Of a DNA stretch of 64,000 nucleotides, positions 21,625 to 36,600 are shown one piece after another (the first letter of the stretch is position 1; each line of letters begins with the position of its first letter). The stretch is from NCBI GenBank assembly GCA_964019055.1, contig OZ025207.1:14287357-14351356 (forward strand), in the 5' to 3' direction. Source of the stretch: Anthopleura xanthogrammica. Taxonomy: Eukaryota; Cnidaria; Anthozoa; Actiniaria; Actiniidae. Below the pieces are notes generated by a model. That model did no database searches. It saw nothing but the letters and a program-made list of their open reading frames with translations, and was not told the origin of the DNA. The position numbers and the translations under genes are program-made.

Positions 21625-24600
21625 GTAAGTATTTGGCCCAAAAATCATTTTGGCTAAAATAGTGCAAAAATGGAATTTTTCGATGACCCCGGGGTGGGTA
21701 GAAATTTCAATTTTGGAACTTGCTGAAGTTTGGTCTCTTTTTCACAGAAAACAATAGCAAATCATCCAGATATTAGTCCCTGGGAAGAAGGGACTCTCTC
21801 GGTAAGTATTTGGCCCAAAAATCATTTTGGCTAAAATAGTGCAAAAATGGAATTTTTCGATGACCCCGGGGTGGGTAGAAATTTCAATTTTGGAACTTGC
21901 TGAAGTTTGGTCTCTTTTTCACAGAAATCAATAGCAAATCATCCAGATATTAGTCCCTGGGAAGAAGGGACTCTCTCGGTAAGTATTTGGCCCAAAAATC
22001 ATTTTGGCTAAAATAGTGCAAAAATGGAATTTTTCGATGACCCCGGGGTGGGTAGAAATTTCAATTTTGGAACTTGCTGAAGTTTGGTCTCTTTTTCACA
22101 GAAAACAATAGCAAATCATCCAGATATTAGTCCCTGGGAAGAAGGGACTCTCTCGGTAAGTATTTGGCCCAAAAATCATTTTGGCTAAAATAGTGCAAAA
22201 ATGGAATTTTTCGATGACCCCGGGGTGGGTAGAAATTTCAATTTTGGAACTTGCTGAAGTTTGGTCTCTTTTTCACAGAAAACAATAGCAAATCATCCAG
22301 ATATTAGTCCCTGGGAAGAAGGGACTCTCTCGGTAAGTATTTGGCCCAAAAATCATTTTGGCTAAAATAGTGCAAAAATGGAATTTTTCGATGACCCCGG
22401 GGTGGGTAGAAATTTCAATTTTGGAACTTGCTGAAGTTTGGTCTCTTTTTCACAGAAAACAATAGCAAATCATCCAGATATTAGTCCCTGGGAAGAAGGG
22501 ACTCTCTCGGTAAGTATTTGGCCCAAAAATCATTTTGGCTAAAATAGTGCAAAAATGGAATTTTTCGATGACCCCGGGGTGGGTAGAAATTTCAATTTTG
22601 GAACTTGCTGAAGTTTGGTCTCTTTTTCACAGAAATCAATAGCAAATCATCCAGATATTAGTCCCTGGGAAGAAGGGACTCTCTCGGTAAGTATTTGGCC
22701 CAAAAATCATTTTGGCTAAAATAGTGCAAAAATGGAATTTTTCGATGACCCCGGGGTGGGTAGAAATTTCAATTTTGGAACTTGCTGAAGTTTGGTCTCT
22801 TTTTCACAGAAAACAATAGCAAATCATCCAGATATTAGTCCCTGGGAAGAAGGGACTCTCTCGGTAAGTATTTGGCCCAAAAATCATTTTGGCTAAAATA
22901 GTGCAAAAATGGAATTTTTCGATGACCCCGGGGTGGGTAGAAATTTCAATTTTGGAACTTGCTGAAGTTTGGTCTCTTTTTCACAGAAAACAATAGCAAA
23001 TCATCCAGATATTAGTCCCTGGGAAGAAGGGACTCTCTCGGTAAGTATTTGGCCCAAAAATCATTTTGGCTAAAATAGTGCAAAAATGGAATTTTTCGAT
23101 GACCCCGGGGTGGGTAGAAATTTCAATTTTGGAACTTGCTGAAGTTTGGTCTCTTTTTCACAGAAAACAATAGCAAATCATCCAGATATTAGTCCCTGGG
23201 AAGAAGGGACTATCTCGGTAAGTATTTGGCCCAAAAATCATTTTGGCTAAAATAGTGCAAAAATGGAATTTTTCGATGACCCCGGGGTGGGTAGAAATTT
23301 CAATTTTGGAACTTGCTGAAGTTTGGTCTCTTTTTCACAGAAAACAATAGCAAATCATCCAGATATTAGTCCCTGGGAAGAAGGGACTCTCTCGGTAAGT
23401 ATTTGGCCCAAAAATCATTTTGGCTAAAATAGTGCAAAAATGGAATTTTTCGATGACCCCGGGGTGGGTAGAAATTTCAATTTTGGAACTTGCTGAAGTT
23501 TGGTCTCTTTTTCACAGAAAACAATAGCAAATCATCCAGATATTAGTCCCTGGGAAGAAGGGACTCTCTCGGTAAGTATTTGGCCCAAAAATCATTTTGG
23601 CTAAAATAGTGCAAAAATGGAATTTTTCGATGACCCCGGGGTGGGTAGAAATTTCAATTTTGGAACTTGCTGAAGTTTGGTCTCTTTTTCACAGAAAACA
23701 ATAGCAAATCATCCAGATATTAGTCCCTGGGAAGAAGGGACTCTCTCGGTAAGTATTTGGCCCAAAAATCATTTTGGCTAAAATAGTGCAAAAATGGAAT
23801 TTTTCGATGACCCCGGGGTGGGTAGAAATTTCAATTTTGGAACTTGCTGAAGTTTGGTCTCTTTTTCACAGAAATCAATAGCAAATCATCCAGATATTAG
23901 TCCCTGGGAAGAAGGGACTCTCTCGGTAAGTATTTGGCCCAAAAATCATTTTGGCTAAAATAGTGCAAAAATGGAATTTTTCGATGACCCCGGGGTGGGT
24001 AGAAATTTCAATTTTGGAACTTGCTGAAGTTTGGTCTCTTTTTCACAGAAATCAATAGCAAATCATCCAGATATTAGTCCCTGGGAAGAAGGGACTCTCT
24101 CGGTAAGTATTTGGCCCAAAAATCATTTTGGCTAAAATAGTGCAAAAATGGAATTTTTCGATGACCCCGGGGTGGGTAGAAATTTCAATTTTGGAACTTG
24201 CTGAAGTTTGGTCTCTTTTTCACAGAAAACAATAGCAAATCATCCAGATATTAGTCCCTGGGAAGAAGGGACTCTCTCGGTAAGTATTTGGCCCAAAAAT
24301 CATTTTGGCTAAAATAGTGCAAAAATGGAATTTTTCGATGACCCCGGGGTGGGTAGAAATTTCAATTTTGGAACTTGCTGAAGTTTGGTCTCTTTTTCAC
24401 AGAAAACAATAGCAAATCATCCAGATATTAGTCCCTGGGAAGAAGGGACTCTCTCGGTAAGTATTTGGCCCAAAAATCATTTTGGCTAAAATAGTGCAAA
24501 AATGGAATTTTTCGATGACCCCGGGGTGGGTAGAAATTTCAATTTTGGAACTTGCTGAAGTTTGGTCTCTTTTTCACAGAAAACAATAGCAAATCATCCA

Positions 24601-27600
24601 GATATTAGTCCCTGGGAAGAAGGGACTCTCTCGGTAAGTATTTGGCCCAAAAATCATTTTGGCTAAAATAGTGCAAAAATGGAATTTTTCGATGACCCCG
24701 GGGTGGGTAGAAATTTCAATTTTGGAACTTGCTGAAGTTTGGTCTCTTTTTCACAGAAAACAATAGCAAATCATCCAGATATTAGTCCCTGGGAAGAAGG
24801 GACTCTCTCGGTAAGTATTTGGCCCAAAAATCATTTTGGCTAAAATAGTGCAAAAATGGAATTTTTCGATGACCCCGGGGTGGGTAGAAATTTCAATTTT
24901 GGAACTTGCTGAAGTTTGGTCTCTTTTTCACAGAAAACAATAGCAAATCATCCAGATATTAGTCCCTGGGAAGAAGGGACTCTCTCGGTAAGTATTTGGC
25001 CCAAAAATCATTTTGGCTAAAATAGTGCAAAAATGGAATTTTTCGATGACCCCGGGGTGGGTAGAAATTTCAATTTTGGAACTTGCTGAAGTTTGGTCTC
25101 TTTTTCACAGAAAACAATAGCAAATCATCCAGATATTAGTCCCTGGGAAGAAGGGACTCTCTCGGTAAGTATTTGGCCCAAAAATCATTTTGGCTAAAAT
25201 AGTGCAAAAATGGAATTTTTCGATGACCCCGGGGTGGGTAGAAATTTCAATTTTGGAACTTGCTGAAGTTTGGTCTCTTTTTCACAGAAATCAATAGCAA
25301 ATCATCCAGATATTAGTCCCTGGGAAGAAGGGACTCTCTCGGTAAGTATTTGGCCCAAAAATCATTTTGGCTAAAATAGTGCAAAAATGGAATTTTTCGA
25401 TGACCCCGGGGTGGGTAGAAATTTCAATTTTGGAACTTGCTGAAGTTTGGTCTCTTTTTCACAGAAAACAATAGCAAATCATCCAGATATTAGTCCCTGG
25501 GAAGAAGGGACTCTCTCGGTAAGTATTTGGCCCAAAAATCATTTTGGCTAAAATAGTGCAAAAATGGAATTTTTCGATGACCCCGGGGTGGGTAGAAATT
25601 TCAATTTTGGAACTTGCTGAAGTTTGGTCTCTTTTTCACAGAAATCAATAGCAAATCATCCAGATATTAGTCCCTGGGAAGAAGGGACTCTCTCGGTAAG
25701 TATTTGGCCCAAAAATCATTTTGGCTAAAATAGTGCAAAAATGGAATTTTTCGATGACCCCGGGGTGGGTAGAAATTTCAATTTTGGAACTTGCTGAAGT
25801 TTGGTCTCTTTTTCACAGAAAACAATAGCAAATCATCCAGATATTAGTCCCTGGGAAGAAGGGACTCTCTCGGTAAGTATTTGGCCCAAAAATCATTTTG
25901 GCTAAAATAGTGCAAAAATGGAATTTTTCGATGACCCCGGGGTGGGTAGAAATTTCAATTTTGGAACTTGCTGAAGTTTGGTCTCTTTTTCACAGAAAAC
26001 AATAGCAAATCATCCAGATATTAGTCCCTGGGAAGAAGGGACTCTCTCGGTAAGTATTTGGCCCAAAAATCATTTTGGCTAAAATAGTGCAAAAATGGAA
26101 TTTTTCGATGACCCCGGGGTGGGTAGAAATTTCAATTTTGGAACTTGCTGAAGTTTGGTCTCTTTTTCACAGAAAACAATAGCAAATCATCCAGATATTA
26201 GTCCCTGGGAAGAAGGGACTCTCTCGGTAAGTATTTGGCCCAAAAATCATTTTGGCTAAAATAGTGCAAAAATGGAATTTTTCGATGACCCCGGGGTGGG
26301 TAGAAATTTCAATTTTGGAACTTGCTGAAGTTTGGTCTCTTTTTCACAGAAAACAATAGCAAATCATCCAGATATTAGTCCCTGGGAAGAAGGGACTCTC
26401 TCGGTAAGTATTTGGCCCAAAAATCATTTTGGCTAAAATAGTGCAAAAATGGAATTTTTCGATGACCCCGGGGTGGGTAGAAATTTCAATTTTGGAACTT
26501 GCTGAAGTTTGGTCTCTTTTTCACAGAAAACAATAGCAAATCATCCAGATATTAGTCCCTGGGAAGAAGGGACTCTCTCGGTAAGTATTTGGCCCAAAAA
26601 TCATTTTGGCTAAAATAGTGCAAAAATGGAATTTTTCGATGACCCCGGGGTGGGTAGAAATTTCAATTTTGGAACTTGCTGAAGTTTGGTCTCTTTTTCA
26701 CAGAAAACAATAGCAAATCATCCAGATATTAGTCCCTGGGAAGAAGGGACTCTCTCGGTAAGTATTTGGCCCAAAAATCATTTTGGCTAAAATAGTGCAA
26801 AAATGGAATTTTTCGATGACCCCGGGGTGGGTAGAAATTTCAATTTTGGAACTTGCTGAAGTTTGGTCTCTTTTTCACAGAAAACAATAGCAAATCATCC
26901 AGATATTAGTCCCTGGGAAGAAGGGACTCTCTCGGTAAGTATTTGGCCCAAAAATCATTTTGGCTAAAATAGTGCAAAAATGGAATTTTTCGATGACCCC
27001 GGGGTGGGTAGAAATTTCAATTTTGGAACTTGCTGAAGTTTGGTCTCTTTTTCACAGAAATCAATAGCAAATCATCCAGATATTAGTCCCTGGGAAGAAG
27101 GGACTCTCTCGGTAAGTATTTGGCCCAAAAATCATTTTGGCTAAAATAGTGCAAAAATGGAATTTTTCGATGACCCCGGGGTGGGTAGAAATTTCAATTT
27201 TGGAACTTGCTGAAGTTTGGTCTCTTTTTCACAGAAATCAATAGCAAATCATCCAGATATTAGTCCCTGGGAAGAAGGGACTCTCTCGGTAAGTATTTGG
27301 CCCAAAAATCATTTTGGCTAAAATAGTGCAAAAATGGAATTTTTCGATGACCCCGGGGTGGGTAGAAATTTCAATTTTGGAACTTGCTGAAGTTTGGTCT
27401 CTTTTTCACAGAAAACAATAGCAAATCATCCAGATATTAGTCCCTGGGAAGAAGGGACTCTCTCGGTAAGTATTTGGCCCAAAAATCATTTTGGCTAAAA
27501 TAGTGCAAAAATGGAATTTTTCGATGACCCCGGGGTGGGTAGAAATTTCAATTTTGGAACTTGCTGAAGTTTGGTCTCTTTTTCACAGAAAACAATAGCA

Positions 27601-30600
27601 AATCATCCAGATATTAGTCCCTGGGAAGAAGGGACTCTCTCGGTAAGTATTTGGCCCAAAAATCATTTTGGCTAAAATAGTGCAAAAATGGAATTTTTCG
27701 ATGACCCCGGGGTGGGTAGAAATTTCAATTTTGGAACTTGCTGAAGTTTGGTCTCTTTTTCACAGAAAACAATAGCAAATCATCCAGATATTAGTCCCTG
27801 GGAAGAAGGGACTCTCTCGGTAAGTATTTGGCCCAAAAATCATTTTGGCTAAAATAGTGCAAAAATGGAATTTTTCGATGACCCCGGGGTGGGTAGAAAT
27901 TTCAATTTTGGAACTTGCTGAAGTTTGGTCTCTTTTTCACAGAAAACAATAGCAAATCATCCAGATATTAGTCCCTGGGAAGAAGGGACTCTCTCGGTAA
28001 GTATTTGGCCCAAAAATCATTTTGGCTAAAATAGTGCAAAAATGGAATTTTTCGATGACCCCGGGGTGGGTAGAAATTTCAATTTTGGAACTTGCTGAAG
28101 TTTGGTCTCTTTTTCACAGAAAACAATAGCAAATCATCCAGATATTAGTCCCTGGGAAGAAGGGACTCTCTCGGTAAGTATTTGGCCCAAAAATCATTTT
28201 GGCTAAAATAGTGCAAAAATGGAATTTTTCGATGACCCCGGGGTGGGTAGAAATTTCAATTTTGGAACTTGCTGAAGTTTGGTCTCTTTTTCACAGAAAA
28301 CAATAGCAAATCATCCAGATATTAGTCCCTGGGAAGAAGGGACTCTCTCGGTAAGTATTTGGCCCAAAAATCATTTTGGCTAAAATAGTGCAAAAATGGA
28401 ATTTTTCGATGACCCCGGGTGGGTAGAAATTTCAATTTTGGAACTTGCTGAAGTTTGGTCTCTTTTTCACAGAAATCAATAGCAAATCATCCAGATATTA
28501 GTCCCTGGGAAGAAGGGACTCTCTCGGTAAGTATTTGGCCCAAAAATCATTTTGGCTAAAATAGTGCAAAAATGGAATTTTTCGATGACCCCGGGGTGGG
28601 TAGAAATTTCAATTTTGGAACTTGCTGAAGTTTGGTCTCTTTTTCACAGAAAACAATAGCAAATCATCCAGATATTAGTCCCTGGGAAGAAGGGACTCTC
28701 TCGGTAAGTATTTGGCCCAAAAATCATTTTGGCTAAAATAGTGCAAAAATGGAATTTTTCGATGACCCCGGGGTGGGTAGAAATTTCAATTTTGGAACTT
28801 GCTGAAGTTTGGTCTCTTTTTCACAGAAATCAATAGCAAATCATCCAGATATTAGTCCCTGGGAAGAAGGGACTCTCTCGGTAAGTATTTGGCCCAAAAA
28901 TCATTTTGGCTAAAATAGTGCAAAAATGGAATTTTTCGATGACCCCGGGGTGGGTAGAAATTTCAATTTTGGAACTTGCTGAAGTTTGGTCTCTTTTTCA
29001 CAGAAAACAATAGCAAATCATCCAGATATTAGTCCCTGGGAAGAAGGGACTCTCTCGGTAAGTATTTGGCCCAAAAATCATTTTGGCTAAAATAGTGCAA
29101 AAATGGAATTTTTCGATGACCCCGGGGTGGGTAGAAATTTCAATTTTGGAACTTGCTGAAGTTTGGTCTCTTTTTCACAGAAAACAATAGCAAATCATCC
29201 AGATATTAGTCCCTGGGAAGAAGGGACTCTCTCGGTAAGTATTTGGCCCAAAAATCATTTTGGCTAAAATAGTGCAAAAATGGAATTTTTCGATGACCCC
29301 GGGGTGGGTAGAAATTTCAATTTTGGAACTTGCTGAAGTTTGGTCTCTTTTTCACAGAAAACAATAGCAAATCATCCAGATATTAGTCCCTGGGAAGAAG
29401 GGACTCTCTCGGTAAGTATTTGGCCCAAAAATCATTTTGGCTAAAATAGTGCAAAAATGGAATTTTTCGATGACCCCGGGGTGGGTAGAAATTTCAATTT
29501 TGGAACTTGCTGAAGTTTGGTCTCTTTTTCACAGAAAACAATAGCAAATCATCCAGATATTAGTCCCTGGGAAGAAGGGACTCTCTCGGTAAGTATTTGG
29601 CCCAAAAATCATTTTGGCTAAAATAGTGCAAAAATGGAATTTTTCGATGACCCCGGGGTGGGTAGAAATTTCAATTTTGGAACTTGCTGAAGTTTGGTCT
29701 CTTTTTCACAGAAAACAATAGCAAATCATCCAGATATTAGTCCCTGGGAAGAAGGGACTCTCTCGGTAAGTATTTGGCCCAAAAATCATTTTGGCTAAAA
29801 TAGTGCAAAAATGGAATTTTTCGATGACCCCGGGGTGGGTAGAAATTTCAATTTTGGAACTTGCTGAAGTTTGGTCTCTTTTTCACAGAAAACAATAGCA
29901 AATCATCCAGATATTAGTCCCTGGGAAGAAGGGACTCTCTCGGTAAGTATTTGGCCCAAAAATCATTTTGGCTAAAATAGTGCAAAAATGGAATTTTTCG
30001 ATGACCCCGGGGTGGGTAGAAATTTCAATTTTGGAACTTGCTGAAGTTTGGTCTCTTTTTCACAGAAATCAATAGCAAATCATCCAGATATTAGTCCCTG
30101 GGAAGAAGGGACTCTCTCGGTAAGTATTTGGCCCAAAAATCATTTTGGCTAAAATAGTGCAAAAATGGAATTTTTCGATGACCCCGGGGTGGGTAGAAAT
30201 TTCAATTTTGGAACTTGCTGAAGTTTGGTCTCTTTTTCACAGAAAACAATAGCAAATCATCCAGATATTAGTCCCTGGGAAGAAGGGACTCTCTCGGTAA
30301 GTATTTGGCCCAAAAATCATTTTGGCTAAAATAGTGCAAAAATGGAATTTTTCGATGACCCCGGGGTGGGTAGAAATTTCAATTTTGGAACTTGCTGAAG
30401 TTTGGTCTCTTTTTCACAGAAAACAATAGCAAATCATCCAGATATTAGTCCCTGGGAAGAAGGGACTCTCTCGGTAAGTATTTGGCCCAAAAATCATTTT
30501 GGCTAAAATAGTGCAAAAATGGAATTTTTCGATGACCCCGGGGTGGGTAGAAATTTCAATTTTGGAACTTGCTGAAGTTTGGTCTCTTTTTCACAGAAAA

Positions 30601-33600
30601 CAATAGCAAATCATCCAGATATTAGTCCCTGGGAAGAAGGGACTCTCTCGGTAAGTATTTGGCCCAAAAATCATTTTGGCTAAAATAGTGCAAAAATGGA
30701 ATTTTTCGATGACCCCGGGGTGGGTAGAAATTTCAATTTTGGAACTTGCTGAAGTTTGGTCTCTTTTTCACAGAAAACAATAGCAAATCATCCAGATATT
30801 AGTCCCTGGGAAGAAGGGACTCTCTCGGTAAGTATTTGGCCCAAAAATCATTTTGGCTAAAATAGTGCAAAAATGGAATTTTTCGATGACCCCGGGGTGG
30901 GTAGAAATTTCAATTTTGGAACTTGCTGAAGTTTGGTCTCTTTTTCACAGAAAACAATAGCAAATCATCCAGATATTAGTCCCTGGGAAGAAGGGACTCT
31001 CTCGGTAAGTATTTGGCCCAAAAATCATTTTGGCTAAAATAGTGCAAAAATGGAATTTTTCGATGACCCCGGGGTGGGTAGAAATTTCAATTTTGGAACT
31101 TGCTGAAGTTTGGTCTCTTTTTCACAGAAAACAATAGCAAATCATCCAGATATTAGTCCCTGGGAAGAAGGGACTCTCTCGGTAAGTATTTGGCCCAAAA
31201 ATCATTTTGGCTAAAATAGTGCAAAAATGGAATTTTTCGATGACCCCGGGGTGGGTAGAAATTTCAATTTTGGAACTTGCTGAAGTTTGGTCTCTTTTTC
31301 ACAGAAATCAATAGCAAATCATCCAGATATTAGTCCCTGGGAAGAAGGGACTCTCTCGGTAAGTATTTGGCCCAAAAATCATTTTGGCTAAAATAGTGCA
31401 AAAATGGAATTTTTCGATGACCCCGGGGTGGGTAGAAATTTCAATTTTGGAACTTGCTGAAGTTTGGTCTCTTTTTCACAGAAAACAATAGCAAATCATC
31501 CAGATATTAGTCCCTGGGAAGAAGGGACTCTCTCGGTAAGTATTTGGCCCAAAAATCAGTTTGGCTAAAATAGTGCAAAAATGGAATTTTTCGATGACCC
31601 CGGGGTGGGTAGAAATTTCAATTTTGGAACTTGCTGAAGTTTGGTCTCTTTTTCACAGAAATCAATAGCAAATCATCCAGATATTAGTCCCTGGGAAGAA
31701 GGGACTCTCTCGGTAAGTATTTGGCCCAAAAATCATTTTGGCTAAAATAGTGCAAAAATGGAATTTTTCGATGACCCCGGGGTGGGTAGAAATTTCAATT
31801 TTGGAACTTGCTGAAGTTTGGTCTCTTTTTCACAGAAAACAATAGCAAATCATCCAGATATTAGTCCCTGGGAAGAAGGGACTCTCTCGGTAAGTATTTG
31901 GCCCAAAAATCATTTTGGCTAAAATAGTGCAAAAATGGAATTTTTCGATGACCCCGGGGTGGGTAGAAATTTCAATTTTGGAACTTGCTGAAGTTTGGTC
32001 TCTTTTTCACAGAAAACAATAGCAAATCATCCAGATATTAGTCCCTGGGAAGAAGGGACTCTCTCGGTAAGTATTTGGCCCAAAAATCATTTTGGCTAAA
32101 ATAGTGCAAAAATGGAATTTTTCGATGACCCCGGGGTGGGTAGAAATTTCAATTTTGGAACTTGCTGAAGTTTGGTCTCTTTTTCACAGAAAACAATAGC
32201 AAATCATCCAGATATTAGTCCCTGGGAAGAAGGGACTCTCTCGGTAAGTATTTGGCCCAAAAATCATTTTGGCTAAAATAGTGCAAAAATGGAATTTTTC
32301 GATGACCCCGGGGTGGGTAGAAATTTCAATTTTGGAACTTGCTGAAGTTTGGTCTCTTTTTCACAGAAAACAATAGCAAATCATCCAGATATTAGTCCCT
32401 GGGAAGAAGGGACTCTCTCGGTAAGTATTTGGCCCAAAAATCATTTTGGCTAAAATAGTGCAAAAATGGAATTTTTCGATGACCCCGGGGTGGGTAGAAA
32501 TTTCAATTTTGGAACTTGCTGAAGTTTGGTCTCTTTTTCACAGAAAACAATAGCAAATCATCCAGATATTAGTCCCTGGGAAGAAGGGACTCTCTCGGTA
32601 AGTATTTGGCCCAAAAATCATTTTGGCTAAAATAGTGCAAAAATGGAATTTTTCGATGACCCCGGGGTGGGTAGAAATTTCAATTTTGGAACTTGCTGAA
32701 GTTTGGTCTCTTTTTCACAGAAAACAATAGCAAATCATCCAGATATTAGTCCCTGGGAAGAAGGGACTCTCTCGGTAAGTATTTGGCCCAAAAATCATTT
32801 TGGCTAAAATAGTGCAAAAATGGAATTTTTCGATGACCCCGGGGTGGGTAGAAATTTCAATTTTGGAACTTGCTGAAGTTTGGTCTCTTTTTCACAGAAA
32901 ACAATAGCAAATCATCCAGATATTAGTCCCTGGGAAGAAGGGACTCTCTCGGTAAGTATTTGGCCCAAAAATCATTTTGGCTAAAATAGTGCAAAAATGG
33001 AATTTTTCGATGACCCCGGGGTGGGTAGAAATTTCAATTTTGGAACTTGCTGAAGTTTGGTCTCTTTTTCACAGAAAACAATAGCAAATCATCCAGATAT
33101 TAGTCCCTGGGAAGAAGGGACTCTCTCGGTAAGTATTTGGCCCAAAAATCATTTTGGCTAAAATAGTGCAAAAATGGAATTTTTCGATGACCCCGGGGTG
33201 GGTAGAAATTTCAATTTTGGAACTTGCTGAAGTTTGGTCTCTTTTTCACAGAAAACAATAGCAAATCATCCAGATATTAGTCCCTGGGAAGAAGGGACTC
33301 TCTCGGTAAGTATTTGGCCCAAAAATCATTTTGGCTAAAATAGTGCAAAAATGGAATTTTTCGATGACCCCGGGGTGGGTAGAAATTTCAATTTTGGAAC
33401 TTGCTGAAGTTTGGTCTCTTTTTCACAGAAAACAATAGCAAATCATCCAGATATTAGTCCCTGGGAAGAAGGGACTCTCTCGGTAAGTATTTGGCCCAAA
33501 AATCATTTTGGCTAAAATAGTGCAAAAATGGAATTTTTCGATGACCCCGGGGTGGGTAGAAATTTCAATTTTGGAACTTGCTGAAGTTTGGTCTCTTTTT

Positions 33601-36600
33601 CACAGAAAACAATAGCAAATCATCCAGATATTAGTCCCTGGGAAGAAGGGACTCTCTCGGTAAGTATTTGGCCCAAAAATCATTTTGGCTAAAATAGTGC
33701 AAAAATGGAATTTTTCGATGACCCCGGGGTGGGTAGAAATTTCAATTTTGGAACTTGCTGAAGTTTGGTCTCTTTTTCACAGAAAACAATAGCAAATCAT
33801 CCAGATATTAGTCCCTGGGAAGAAGGGACTCTCTCGGTAAGTATTTGGCCCAAAAATCATTTTGGCTAAAATAGTGCAAAAATGGAATTTTTCGATGACC
33901 CCGGGGTGGGTAGAAATTTCAATTTTGGAACTTGCTGAAGTTTGGTCTCTTTTTCACAGAAAACAATAGCAAATCATCCAGATATTAGTCCCTGGGAAGA
34001 AGGGACTCTCTCGGTAAGTATTTGGCCCAAAAATCATTTTGGCTAAAATAGTGCAAAAATGGAATTTTTCGATGACCCCGGGGTGGGTAGAAATTTCAAT
34101 TTTGGAACTTGCTGAAGTTTGGTCTCTTTTTCACAGAAAACAATAGCAAATCATCCAGATATTAGTCCCTGGGAAGAAGGGACTCTCTCGGTAAGTATTT
34201 GGCCCAAAAATCATTTTGGCTAAAATAGTGCAAAAATGGAATTTTTCGATGACCCCGGGGTGGGTAGAAATTTCAATTTTGGAACTTGCTGAAGTTTGGT
34301 CTCTTTTTCACAGAAAACAATAGCAAATCATCCAGATATTAGTCCCTGGGAAGAAGGGACTCTCTCGGTAAGTATTTGGCCCAAAAATCATTTTGGCTAA
34401 AATAGTGCAAAAATGGAATTTTTCGATGACCCCGGGGTGGGTAGAAATTTCAATTTTGGAACTTGCTGAAGTTTGGTCTCTTTTTCACAGAAAACAATAG
34501 CAAATCATCCAGATATTAGTCCCTGGGAAGAAGGGACTCTCTCGGTAAGTATTTGGCCCAAAAATCATTTTGGCTAAAATAGTGCAAAAATGGAATTTTT
34601 CGATGACCCCGGGGTGGGTAGAAATTTCAATTTTGGAACTTGCTGAAGTTTGGTCTCTTTTTCACAGAAAACAATAGCAAATCATCCAGATATTAGTCCC
34701 TGGGAAGAAGGGACTCTCTCGGTAAGTATTTGGCCCAAAAATCATTTTGGCTAAAATAGTGCAAAAATGGAATTTTTCGATGACCCCGGGGTGGGTAGAA
34801 ATTTCAATTTTGGAACTTGCTGAAGTTTGGTCTCTTTTTCACAGAAAACAATAGCAAATCATCCAGATATTAGTCCCTGGGAAGAAGGGACTCTCTCGGT
34901 AAGTATTTGGCCCAAAAATCATTTTGGCTAAAATAGTGCAAAAATGGAATTTTTCGATGACCCCGGGGTGGGTAGAAATTTCAATTTTGGAACTTGCTGA
35001 AGTTTGGTCTCTTTTTCACAGAAAACAATAGCAAATCATCCAGATATTAGTCCCTGGGAAGAAGGGACTCTCTCGGTAAGTATTTGGCCCAAAAATCATT
35101 TTGGCTAAAATAGTGCAAAAATGGAATTTTTCGATGACCCCGGGGTGGGTAGAAATTTCAATTTTGGAACTTGCTGAAGTTTGGTCTCTTTTTCACAGAA
35201 AACAATAGCAAATCATCCAGATATTAGTCCCTGGGAAGAAGGGACTCTCTCGGTAAGTATTTGGCCCAAAAATCATTTTGGCTAAAATAGTGCAAAAATG
35301 GAATTTTTCGATGACCCCGGGGTGGGTAGAAATTTCAATTTTGGAACTTGCTGAAGTTTGGTCTCTTTTTCACAGAAAACAATAGCAAATCATCCAGATA
35401 TTAGTCCCTGGGAAGAAGGGACTCTCTCGGTAAGTATTTGGCCCAAAAATCATTTTGGCTAAAATAGTGCAAAAATGGAATTTTTCGATGACCCCGGGGT
35501 GGGTAGAAATTTCAATTTTGGAACTTGCTGAAGTTTGGTCTCTTTTTCACAGAAAACAATAGCAAATCATCCAGATATTAGTCCCTGGGAAGAAGGGACT
35601 CTCTCGGTAAGTATTTGGCCCAAAAATCATTTTGGCTAAAATAGTGCAAAAATGGAATTTTTCGATGACCCCGGGGTGGGTAGAAATTTCAATTTTGGAA
35701 CTTGCTGAAGTTTGGTCTCTTTTTCACAGAAAACAATAGCAAATCATCCAGATATTAGTCCCTGGGAAGAAGGGACTCTCTCGGTAAGTATTTGGCCCAA
35801 AAATCATTTTGGCTAAAATAGTGCAAAAATGGAATTTTTCGATGACCCCGGGGTGGGTAGAAATTTCAATTTTGGAACTTGCTGAAGTTTGGTCTCTTTT
35901 TCACAGAAAACAATAGCAAATCATCCAGATATTAGTCCCTGGGAAGAAGGGACTCTCTCGGTAAGTATTTGGCCCAAAAATCATTTTGGCTAAAATAGTG
36001 CAAAAATGGAATTTTTCGATGACCCCGGGGTGGGTAGAAATTTCAATTTTGGAACTTGCTGAAGTTTGGTCTCTTTTTCACAGAAAACAATAGCAAATCA
36101 TCCAGATATTAGTCCCTGGGAAGAAGGGACTCTCTCGGTAAGTATTTGGCCCAAAAATCATTTTGGCTAAAATAGTGCAAAAATGGAATTTTTCGATGAC
36201 CCCGGGGTGGGTAGAAATTTCAATTTTGGAACTTGCTGAAGTTTGGTCTCTTTTTCACAGAAAACAATAGCAAATCATCCAGATATTAGTCCCTGGGAAG
36301 AAGGGACTCTCTCGGTAAGTATTTGGCCCAAAAATCATTTTGGCTAAAATAGTGCAAAAATGGAATTTTTCGATGACCCCGGGGTGGGTAGAAATTTCAA
36401 TTTTGGAACTTGCTGAAGTTTGGTCTCTTTTTCACAGAAAACAATAGCAAATCATCCAGATATTAGTCCCTGGGAAGAAGGGACTCTCTCGGTAAGTATT
36501 TGGCCCAAAAATCATTTTGGCTAAAATAGTGCAAAAATGGAATTTTTCGATGACCCCGGGGTGGGTAGAAATTTCAATTTTGGAACTTGCTGAAGTTTGG

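Noticed and set aside
21700..21720. Hammerhead-ribozyme-like core (GATGA, a CCC/GGG stem, GAAA) in the 177-bp unit
   Set aside because: The conserved CUGAUGA reads UCGAUGA, the stem is not placed directly between GA and GAAA, and no flanking stems I and III could be drawn.
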